A stretch of 64,000 nt of DNA from Apus apus (taxonomy: Eukaryota; Chordata; Aves; Apodiformes; Apodidae). Below the pieces are notes generated by a model, which was not told where the DNA came from, did no database searches, and was given only the letters and a program-made list of their open reading frames with translations. Every line of letters begins with the position of its first letter. The stretch's first letter is position 1. The DNA is taken from positions 115,197,008-115,261,007 of the forward strand of contig NC_067285.1 in NCBI RefSeq assembly GCF_020740795.1, written 5' to 3'. A program made the position numbers and the translations under genes. Positions 12,001-24,000 of the stretch are shown here, one piece after another.

Positions 12001-15000
12001 TATTTCCACTGCCCTGTTGTGTAACTTGGCATTTTTAGCTCAGACTGACAACGTGACACTGGCAGTCAGACCTATCAAAATCCTGAGGCTGCAGCCACAG
12101 AATGATTTTTTAATTCTTTATGTCAGGGAATACAAAAAATAGACGTTTCCAGAGCTCTGATCCTCCTCTCACCCACCACTGCACAGCAGTACTTGATGCC
12201 TTCTGCTAAATTCTGTGTCCTCCTGTCTTGCTCTCTGTCCTACAGACTGATGTTTTAAACTATTCTTTAACCTTAGTTCCCAGTCTGATTCCTTTCTGTG
12301 GGAAATCTGGGTTGTGGTTATTAATTGCTTATTTCCCCATATTCTTCTGCACTAAAATGGCCTCTGCACTTCACCCTTCAGATCCCTGTCCCTCCACAGC
12401 TTCTCACCTATCCCTCCTTCCCACCTCTGGGTTTCCTGGCAGCACAGCCACAGCACACCAGGAAAAGAAACAACCTTATCAAATCACTCTTATTTTTTTT
12501 CCTCTTCAGAATTGAAAAAGAAACAAAGACTCCAACAAGCTGCACTTCAGCCAGAGCCTGAGCCCGAAAAGAACTGCAGGGAACTGACAGTTCACAACAA
12601 CAAAGTAGGGGAAGGAGCTGAGTGGAGAGTCCCAGAATGGTGCCAGGAATGTGACTGCTGAAGGATGTTTCATGCCAAGTCCTTCCCACACCACGCTCCT
12701 ATCCCAACAGAACCACTCCTGAGCACTACACTTCCCTTGGAAGCTGTATCTCTGTTCAGTGCCATTCCTAAGCACCACATTTTCCCTCTCCTCATCCACC
12801 CTGCCTCCCACAACTATATTTCTGATGCTGAAGGAAGAACCTTCAGCTGTTATCAACGTCTATCTTCGCTGGCTTAGAAACTAAACACACTTGGCACAGA
12901 CACTTGTTCAGCAGTTGTTTGAGAGGATCAACCAATTCCCAACACTAGGTAAGGAAAACTTCAGGCCTTTTTGAATGCCTGTTTTCTTCCAAGCATGACA
13001 AGCAACAGCGAAAGGAAAAGTTGTTTTTGCAGAATCACAGAATTGCCACAGTTGGAAAAGACCTTCAAGATCACCGAGTCCAACCATCCAGCCTGGGGTG
13101 GGGAGAAAGGAAAAGCCACAAAACCAGCACCACCTCCCAAAAAACCAGCACCATGTGCCCATGAGAGTGTGTCCTGAAGTGCCACATCTAAAAGCTGTGT
13201 AGATTTGGAACTTCAGGACATGCTCTAGTGGCCAAGGCTGTGGGGGATTTTTGTGGTGATGGTTGGACTCGGTGATCTTCTTAGAGGTCCTTCCCAACCA
13301 TGATGATTCTGTCATCTACATGTTTCTTGAATCCCTCCAGGGATGATGACTCTACCACCTCCCTGGGCAGCTATTCCAGGGTTTGACCACTCTTTCAGTG
13401 TAGAAATCCCTCCTAATATCCAATCTAACCCTCCCCTGGTGCAACTTGAGGCCATTCCTCTAGTCTTACCATCACTCACTTGGGAGAAGAGGCCAACACC
13501 CCTTCCCTACACCCTCCTTTCAGGGAGCTGCAGAAGGCAACAAGGTCTCCCCTCAGCCTCCTCTTCTCCAAACCAACCTCAGTTTTAGTAACAGCACTTT
13601 GCTACCAAACATGCCCAGGTGACCCCTGCCCAGACAAACCTCCTGCAACCCACTCAGTTCCCCTCAGCCCCTGGGCAGCCTGGAGAGGACAGCTCGTATC
13701 CACCCCTCACCTTGAGATCGCGTCGGCCTCCTCGATGACCGGTCGCTACTGGAAGACCTCCGAGCCCGGGAATGAGTCCTCAAGGGATTCCTGGATCGTT
13801 GGGGTGACCTCGACCTGTGCCTCAGGCTGAGCCGCCGCATCTGCCGCGGGCTGCGGCTGCGGGGCCTGGCTGGCCGGAAGCGCCCAGGGGAGCGGGAGCG
13901 GGAGCGGCGTGGGACATGGCTGGAGCTGGAGAAGCGGGAGCGGCGCGGGCTGGGGCTGGCCGAGTTGGAGCGGCGCTTGGGGGTCTGGTTCTCTTTTCTC
14001 TCGCCAGCATTTCTGGCAGGAACAAGGCAAGAATTAAAAAAAAAAAAATCAGTTTTGATGAGGCACAAAGGAAGCGTCAGCCTGGAGAAGAGAAGGCTCC
14101 GGGGAAGCGTGTTTAAAAGTCGTCTACATGTGGCCCTTGGGGAGGTGGTTTGATGCTGGGTTTGGGAGAGCAGGGTTAATGGTTGGACTCAATGATCTTG
14201 AAGGTCTTTTCCAACCTGATTCTGTGTGAGACCTCAGAGCACCTTCCAGTACCTGAAAGGGCTCCAGGGAATTTGGGGAGGGACTTTAGACAAGGGCTTG
14301 TATTAAGAGGACAGGGGGGAATGGATTAAAACTGGAAGAGGGGAGACTGAGGTGAGACATTAAGGAGAAATTCTGGGCTGTGAGGGTGGGGAGACCCTGG
14401 CCCAGGTTGCCCAGGGAAGCTGTGGCTGCCCCATCCCTGGCAGTGTTGAAGGGCAGGTTGGATGGGGCTTGGAGCAGCCTGGGCTGGTGGGAGGTGTCCC
14501 TGCCCATGCAGGGGGTGGGACTGGATGGGCTTTAATGTCCCTCCAACCCAAAATGTTTTATGATTCTAATTAACCCCAGTCTGTTGAAACAGACTTTCCT
14601 CAAAAAAGAACCAAAACTGACAAAGTTTAGACACTAATTCATCCCCGAACACACCTCAGAGCCCAGGAATATGTTTGCTGCATGTATTTAGGATAGGCAG
14701 AGAGAACTGAAAAGAAACAAGGAGAGAACTACCTGCATGGAACAGGAGGAAGCTGCAAGGAAAACCTGGATGTTACAAGCTATAAGCTGGAAAAATAATA
14801 GGGAAAGGATGCATGAAAGAGTCATGAATTAAGACACTTTCTGTGCTTCTTCCAAATTTAGTTTGGAAGTAAGAAACCTGGAGACATCATGTCTAAAAGA
14901 CTGGGACATTTGGGAGGACTATATAAATACACACCCACTGCAGACTTATGCTACTTAGAGATGTCAACTGATGAAGAACACGGAAAGATCGAAGAGTGAA

Positions 15001-18000
15001 GAGCTCCATGAGAGAAATAGTCCCTCCTAGAGGAAAACAGTTAGGCAGAGGGATGCCCTGACAGCCCAGATCACAGGAGTGAAGCAGGTTATTAAAGGGA
15101 ACCCAGGGCATCAGCACTGAATGAACCACCATGTTGTTACTGCCTGAGACTCTGAATAGATTCAGTTCCTCCGAGATGAACCAGGGAGAGAGGACTGACA
15201 CCTGGCAGACAGAAGGGGTGACAAGCACCAGAGGCAGCTGCTGCCTCACTTTTGGCCAGCAGCTAGATGAGGACAGCTCAGCAACCCTCAGGACTCCTAT
15301 GTGATGTCCCAACCCAGCTCATGTAGCAATGTCTCATCTTGTCACTTCATTAGCAAGTTTCAAACACCATTAAAAATCCATACAAATCCCGTTATTCCTC
15401 TGCCAAATAAAAACGTCAGCCTGTGTTAACAAACCTGGGCAGTTTACAGAAAGCAAACCCTATGAAGTGATTCCCCTGAGTGGGAACAGTCTGTAGGAAG
15501 CTCATGGACTTTGCCCCAAGGCTGCACCAGCAGCTCTGGACACCAGTGATCCCCAAGAGCTGTATCCTAACCCTCCCAGCTGGAGACGTGCTCTCATCAG
15601 GAAGGATTTAAGAAAGCACCACCCTAAAAGCCAACTCTTGCCCCACCTGCAAGCACAACAGATGCCTCAAAAGATGCCTCACTCACAAGAGGTGCTATTA
15701 AACACAGTTTGTTGAGTTCCTTCAGCTAAGAGCAGCTTCATTTTCCTGGACTGTGAATGACCCCAGCAGCACTGGACAATTCCAATCTGAGGTTTTCAAA
15801 TGTAATTATTCTCTTCATGAAAGTGTCAAAAGTTTGTTTTCTTCCTCTTTTGTTGATTAACATGGGGAGACCTCAGATGCACTCCACAAATTAACCTGAC
15901 CTATATATTAAGCTTTTTAATACTTTTTTTTTTAACTGAGTAGGCAGCTTTCCAGGAAGCATGTCAGACTAATTAAAGCATGGTCACAGGAGAATCCAGC
16001 AAAAATTAAAGTCCTATCATTCCTACTTGTATGCAAGCCAAAAAATGTACAAATATTGAGTCAGTAAATTAAAATCTTGCTGAGACTCTCCACAGGGTGT
16101 GTTCTGAAAAAAAAATTAACAGTAAACAGCATAGTTGTAAAGGCCAGAGGAGACACGAGTTCAGGAATTCCAGTGTTTGTTCAAGCTGTGTTCACACAGG
16201 TCCCCAAGGGAGGCTGGAGGAAGAGCTGACCCTGACACACCTACGGTCCAACAGGTTGCAGGCTGCTAACAAGGGTGGCTTCTCTGGACACAAGATCAGG
16301 TCGAAAAGTGAGAAATCACTCAGGCAGTTTAATCAGTGACCTGACACTGCTCAGCCCTGCTTAGTCATTATTATATCCCATCCACTAGCTCAGGGTGACT
16401 GGCTAGAAGAGAGGTCCATGGGAAGGCTGCCCACAGGATCAGTCTTCAGACTTTTTTTTTTTTTTAGGGGGGGGGGGGGGTTTCTAATCACAGAATATAC
16501 TGAGTTGAAAGGGACACATCAGGATCATCAAGTCCAACTCCTGTCCCTGTGTAGGACACCCCAAGAGTCACACCATGTGCCTGAGAGCATCATCCAAATG
16601 CTTCTTGAACCCAGGCAGGCTTGGTGCTGGGACCACTGCCTTGGGGAGTTTGTTCCAGTGCTCACCCACCCTCTGGGTGAAAAACCTCTTCCTGACATCC
16701 AACCCAAACCTCCCCTGATTCAGCTTCCTGACATTTCCCCAAGTCCTGTCATTGGTCACAGGAATGAAGAGATCAGGACCTGCCCCATCTCTTCCCCTTG
16801 TGAAGAAGCCAGAGGCTGCAGTGTTTGTTCTACAGACTCATCCTTGCGAGAGAATTTCAGACACTGTGTCACTCACGTGGGACAAAACCCACAAAAACAC
16901 CCCATGTGATTTTACAACTCAGCACTCACAGGGCCTCCAGTGAGCAAAGCAGGAACATTAATTACACTCATTATCACATGGCTAGAATGGGAACCAGTTA
17001 AAAACAACCTGCAGTCACAAAGCAGTTACCTCTTGGAGGAATGAGACTCAGGGTTCCAGTCAGGGTACCTGTCAAATGTCAGAAACACACCAGTCAGTGA
17101 GAAGCTCCATTTACCACCCAAACACAATTCCCACTTCCCTGCAGCAGCTTTTACCGACCAACGCTCCCCTCTGGGACCCCAGGGGCACCCACTGGCAGCT
17201 CATCCCTCCCCCTCATGGTCTAAAGCCAGCTCAGACAGTGCTCAGATAGCAGCAGGGCTCGTGAGGACACCTGACAGACTTTCACAGGCTACACACATGC
17301 ACAGACACCACTTTTTTCACATGAGGGGAACTCTTTAAACAGGCTCCTTACTGTTGCCGGAGCTGGCAGCAGCTTTCGATATGGGAAGGAGTGTTCTGGT
17401 GCAGAATCCAGTCCTGGGTGGAGAAAAGACATCCAAAGAAACTTGATTAGCATGAAAAATCAGCGTTTCACCACACTTCCTAATTTTATTTTACCTTCCA
17501 TCAAATTTTACCTAATGAATGATCTCGTGTCAAGGCCAAATTTTTCACTCAGAATTATTACTCTTTATGCAAAAGACTAAAACACTCATTCATTGCCCAA
17601 AGAGCACAAAGGAATCTAAGTTGAAGATGAATAAAAGGCATCGTATTAAGTGACTCTGTTGCTTCCAGGAGGCACTGGGTTGTGTCACCACACTCCTCAG
17701 TCAAAAGGTTGATCCAACAGCTGGTTGTACTAAAAGAAACAAAAACCATTAGAGCTTCACAGGTTGTCAGACGATGAACAAACTGAGCCGAGTACATCAG
17801 AGAGCTCCACACAACTTGGTACCCAAGTCCAACATCATTGCTACTTGCCTTTTCAGGCCTTCAGCTCAAGTACACTCACTGCCATGTCACAACAAAAGGT
17901 CAATCAAAAAGCTGGATGAAATTTTTCAGACAGACACACTCACTGGCTTTTTTAGTGTTTAAAAAAAACAACCCTAGGAGAAGTTTAACCCAGGATCAAC

Positions 18001-21000
18001 TCCTGAGGAAAACCCAGAAGCACAATGCAAAGCCCTCAAGTCTTGACAATTACTGCAGCACAGGTTGAACTGAAAGCACAGAATCACTCCCCAGCCTGGG
18101 AAATAATTCCTGGAGACTTTATTTCAGTGGCAAAGCAAACGGACCTGCTAGTGAAAGCAAGTGCTGGGCTCAGTTTGCTGCTGAGAAGAGACACTGCATG
18201 GGCTGAAGCTGGAAGGCATCAGGTCATCAACAATCACTATTATGCATCTTCAAATAAACCAACCTGGAGCTGCTTTAGTACTTTTAAAATAGGCAATAAC
18301 GGCTGAATGATGCACTGGCAGGCAAGGTGCATAAAATCATTTGTGGCTGTGAAATTACATGTCACTTTTTCTAAGCACATGCTGGGTTATGACACAAAAG
18401 GTTACAAAGTGCGTGGCTGGCAGCATCCAACCCTCCTGTTTATGGAGAAAACTGCTGAGCACGCTGGTTCAAAGAGAAGCTCGTGATGGTTTAACTCAGC
18501 CTGTGAGGGAGCAGAGTTAGTGTGAGCAGGCACAGTTTGGTGTGTTTGGGCAGCACGGGAACGTGGGGAAAACAGCACCCAGACCGTCAGCTTTTCAGCA
18601 CTAAAATGTGCAACAGGAAACCCCAACTATTCATCCTCCACATCCAAACCCGTGGGTTGTGAAGGAATTAAAACACATTCGAGGCACCAGATTTGTTGTC
18701 ATTTCCTGAAGGCACAGATGCAGTGGTTAACCACTCTCAGAAAGGCACTGACTTGACTTGCTAGCTGTGTTAATAAGAACATTTTAAGTGCTCAGATGCA
18801 GCCAGAACAACTCAGAAGTCCCTTCGTGTTGGTCTCACTGGTTGAACCACATCACCCCAGGAGCTGCAGAGCAGAGAACCCCCCAAGCTGTAGAGCTGCA
18901 GGCGCAGTGAGCACACACCACACACAGGGCAGGAGCACAACACTCCCCACTGTACACTGTATTTCTCTCCTAATAACATGCTCTTCTTGAGCATACCTAT
19001 TCTTAGGAATGCTGTTTATCCAGAGACTTTGAGTTAGACAGAAAAAGCTGTTACCAAGGGGTAAAACAAATTTGCTTGTGGAAACGAAAGGAAATTGAGC
19101 TTCAGGAATCCTGCTTCTGTGGTTCTGATGGAGGAAAGTGCCCACAGTGTCTGGGAGGGCCTAGGGGGGCCAGTTGGCTTCCAAGTGTCTTCAGCTGCTG
19201 GTCCAACAAGCACCAACAAGCCTGGCAGGCCCACAAAGAGACATTCTCCTCCCAAACAAACACAACATTCTTCTCCAAGTCTTCCTCGTGCCAATGCCTC
19301 TTGCGTTTCACACAGAAGTCTCCATTTGTGCATATTCCTCCTCTCCCATGAATCCCTCCTCCTTCTCAGTCTTCAGAAATATTCCACTGCATCTGGCAAC
19401 TCTGTCCCTAAGGCCGGATCCATCCTTCCCCCCACAGGACCCTTCTGCCATCAGTAGGGGTACCAAGACACAGGGACAGCCCCTGTTCTTGAATGTGCTC
19501 GTTTCACAGCAAGGTATTACACAGAAAAATAAATGTAAAATGCAGCAGACCCACGTTTTGTCCCTGTTCTACAGCAAAGGAACTGTAAGCATGGCTGTCT
19601 TTGTAGGAAGCAATGAGACCATCTGACTTCATAGAATCATGGAATGGTTTGGATGGGAAGGGACCTTAAAGCTCATCCAGTCCCACCCCTGCCATGGGCA
19701 GGGACACCTCCCACCAGCCCAGGCTGCTCCAAGTGCCATCCAACCTGCCCTTCAACACTGCCAGGGATGGGGCAGCCACAGCTTCCCTGGGCAACCTGGG
19801 CCAGGGTCTCACCACTCTCACAGTGAAGAATTCCTTCCTAATGTCTAACCTGAATCTCCCCTCTTTCAGTTTTAATCCATTCCCCCTCATCCCATCCCTC
19901 CCTGCCCTTGTCCCAAGCCCCTCCCCAGCTTTCCTGGAGCCCCTTCAGGCACTGGAAGCTGCTCTCAGGTCTCCCTGGAGCCTTCTCTTCTCCAGGCTGA
20001 ACACCCCAACTCTCCCAGCCTGGCTCCAGAGCAGAGCTGCTCCAGCCCTCCCATCATCTCCAGGGCCTCCTCTGGACTTGCTCCAACAGCTCCATGTCCC
20101 TCTTGTATTGGGATCTCCAGAACTTCATGCAATTTAAAGCCCAGGATGACATCACCCTCACTTCAAATCTATTTACACTAGACAACAAAAATGTCAATAC
20201 ATCATATTTACTAGATGACGTATTTACAAGGACCATATTTACCCTCATTCTGGCAATACGGGAAATCTACTTTGTTCCAAAAGTGACGTGTTTGAAGAGA
20301 AATCACACTTGACCACTGCAATATGTCCACAATTTCTAGCTGAAAATGAACCTGCTCTGTGAAATATTTATAAAATGATGCTATATATTGGGGCGGTTGT
20401 AAATATATTTGAAGGAAGACAACACTGGGGTGAGGTTCCATCTAGCTAAGGGCAGAACTGAGCACTCTTCCCTGAGTGAACATTGCAAGACACAAATGTA
20501 CAAATTCCTGAGGAAACTTCCCAAATCAACAAGTTACCTAGGGTCAATTAATTTTCCAAATTAACTTTTGGGAGCTCAAAAAAGCCCACCCTTCTCATGA
20601 AGAAAAGTTCTTCCAACACAGAACGGAGTACAGCCCTCTGACAAACGACAGAAACCTTCCTAACACAAGATAAAGAACAAAATTTGCACATTTCTGATGC
20701 TATTCCAACAAGAAGCTTTGAGGTCCATGGTACCCATTGTTTGCCACAAATCTACAATCTTTTATGCAGCCAAACAGCCTGGTAGAAGGCTGAGCTCTGA
20801 CCATGGCCAGCCAAGGCTGAAGTTGCCCTGTTGATTCACAAGGCAGCACTTCTCCCAGCTCACCTCTCCACAAGCATCTCCAAAGAGACCCAGCTGAGAT
20901 AGCTGGAGGCACCATCAAATAATTGAGGTTTCTGCCACCCATTGATAAATCACAGAACCACAGGATGGTTTGAGCTGGAAGGGATCTTAAAAGTCAACCA

Positions 21001-24000
21001 GTCCCACCCCCTGCATGGGCAGGGACACCTCCCACCAGCCCAGGTTGCTCCAAGCCCCATCCAACCTGCCCTTCAACACTGCCAGGGATGGGGCAGCCAC
21101 AGCTTCTCTGGACAACCTGGGCCAGGGTCTCACCATCCTCACAGCCCAGAATTTCCTCCTAACATATCCAGTGAACAGTCTTGATGGGCAGAGAAATACT
21201 GAGGAGTCTTCCAAAGTCCACTGCAGGAAACAGCTGGAGTGCTCTTCCCATTCAGCCCTGGATGGTGGGAATCTCATTCCACAGCTGCTGATGTGCCATG
21301 TAGTCTTGCACACAAGGATCACAGAATGGTGAAGGTTGGAAGGGACCTTAAAGATCATCAGGTTCCAACCTCCCTGCCATGAGCAGGGACACCTCCCACC
21401 AGACCAGGCTGCACAAGCTTCATCCAGCCTGGCCCTGAACACCTCCAGGGCGGGGGCAGCCACAATCTCCCTGGGCAACCTATTCCAGGATCATCCATCT
21501 GCCTCACAAAAAAGTTTCAAAGCTTTAAAAAAGAATAAAAAGGTATTTTTCATGGACAGACCTACAACAGGCAGGCTGTGCGGGTGGAAAACAGTCTGAG
21601 TTTTGACTTCTGAACAGTGAATTAGCAAGAAAAACATCTTCAAATACGTAACGAGTTCTGTAGAAGGATTCCTTCCAGATTACAGCAGCAGAACACACAT
21701 TTACTTGCTGAGCTGCAACACTCCAGAGCTCTGTATTTGGTGAAGTGCAGGCAGCTCAGGGACAGCTCCAGCTTCCAATTCCTCAGACCTCATTAATTAA
21801 GCAACTTAGATTCTTAAGAAAGACCTGCAGGAGAACAGGTCAAATGCTCAGGAGAACAGCAGCAGCATTCTTCACTCCAAGCCAAACTCACAGCAGTCAT
21901 GGTGAGCCAAGATGGAAAACCATCAGGAGATACAGTTCAGAGGATGGAAATAGGAAGTTTTAGCCAATAATGGCCACTTCAGACTCTCCAGGAGCACCAG
22001 TCGGGTCCGATGTCCAGCCCCAGTGCTGTTGTTTTAATAAACTAACAGCAGGTAACACACCTGAATTCTCTTCCGACAGGGGATGGAGCTCCTGCTCCAA
22101 CCCTGGCACAAGAAGGAGTCCTAGATGGGTCTGTACTTCAGAACAGAATTAAAAGAATCTATGAAAAAAGACAGCTCATCACCATGAAGCTTCTGAACTG
22201 GAACTCATCATTTTAACATCTCTGAACCTTCGGTTTGTCATAGGCAGTATCTTCAAGTGTTGGATAAAGAAAAGCTTCTCCTCCTCTGCTATCTTCCATG
22301 GTCTCCATCCATTCTTGTTTCAGGTCAGCCACTTTGCTCACCTACTTTCTTCCCAATTTTCCCTACTACAGACACATTTTTATAATCCAGCCTCCTTCCT
22401 CTGCTTCTCACAACTCTGTCCTAACTTGGCTGAACAATAACTGACTAAGACCTCACAGCAATGTGGGACCCGTTTCCTGGTGTGGGTCATACCACCCCTG
22501 CCCACCAGCACCTGCTGCAGCATCTCCCCATCTCCTCTGAAGACAAAACCCTGCACGTCTTGGTCATCTTTAGCCAAGCAACTGAGGCAAAAACACCCAC
22601 TTTATTTGTAAAACCAAAAGGAAGAGGAAGTCCTCAGCCTTTAGAACTCACACACACACAAGACTGACACTGCTTAAAACAAGCATTTATTTTTTGCAGA
22701 AAACCTCCCCTCCACAAATCTAACTCTCCTGGTTACTTTGCAGGACTGCTGTCTGCCCATGGCTTGCCCATGAGGCCTCCCAACAGCCTGAACTGCCTAC
22801 ACAGAGCGGGGGCAGACAACAAAAAACCACTGCTCAGAATAAAGCTACTAAACACCAGAGGCAGAAGCAGCCACAACAGGGAGAAAAAGGTTGTGCAGCT
22901 GCAGAGGGCTCAGGATGCCTGGAGAACACTCCATGCCCTGAGGGCAAGAAGTTAGAACCTTTCATCTCCTCAAAAAGCTTCATAGCTTGTTTGTCAAGAA
23001 GCATTTTCAGCAAAAAAACATCTGCTTCACTCTAGAAAGCCCTACTCCCATTTTTATTTTAAAGCAAACTTGCCTTTAAGTTTACAAGCCTGCCCAAATG
23101 GCTGCACCTCTCCCCAGCCTTTGGTGTTTCCTGTGTAAAGGTACCTAAAAAATTCAGTTTTATTCTGAAGCCCCCAGTGCAGCTGTCACCATCCTCACTA
23201 TTCATTCGCTTCTTTAACCCCCAGCACCAACAGGGGCCAGCAATTTCACAGGATTTTGCAAAGTTGCCCCTCTCCTGCAGGCCTCCCACACGTCTGGTGA
23301 AGACCATTTAAAACTTAAACACATGAAACTAACAAGGAATTATTCAAATTTTTTGTTTTAAGTTATGTTCTCTTGCATTTTGACATATCCAGCCTTTTCT
23401 TCCTTCAAGAGCTGAAACTGGTACGTGCTTCATGACTGGAAGCTCAGGCAGATGAATGGGAGCATTTTGCTTGTCCCCCAGAGCCAGTCTCCAGGCTCTG
23501 GAACAGTCACTGTCACACAGACCACATGTGGAAGATTAAATTATTTTGCAGATCAATAGGCTGCTTTGTTTTCCTGCAGACTTTGCAGGGTTGAATACAC
23601 CAACATCCCATCTACCCTCCTGAGATGCAACACACCATCATTTTCTGCAGACATTTGGAGTCACCCAGATGACATGAGGGATTTTACCCCACTGACAAAG
23701 GGTTTGTTTTGGCATTTGAAACCCGTTGCAGAAGACACAAATAGCTTTTAATATTAAAAGAAATAGTAATAAAGCAATGCACGTGGCACCTCTGAGATGC
23801 CATCTGGAACAGAACAGGCTGTGCAGCAGTTACAATAATGGACTAGCACTGTCTCTAGCATTTTGAAATCTGCACGTCAGCAGCACTGGGGCTGGAGGGC
23901 AGCCTCACAGTCCATTTAATGCACAGTAAAGAACCGAGTTGATAAAACAGAGCAGCAGGTAAGATGGCGAGTACAAGGCTATGCAAGAAGCTGTGAAAGA

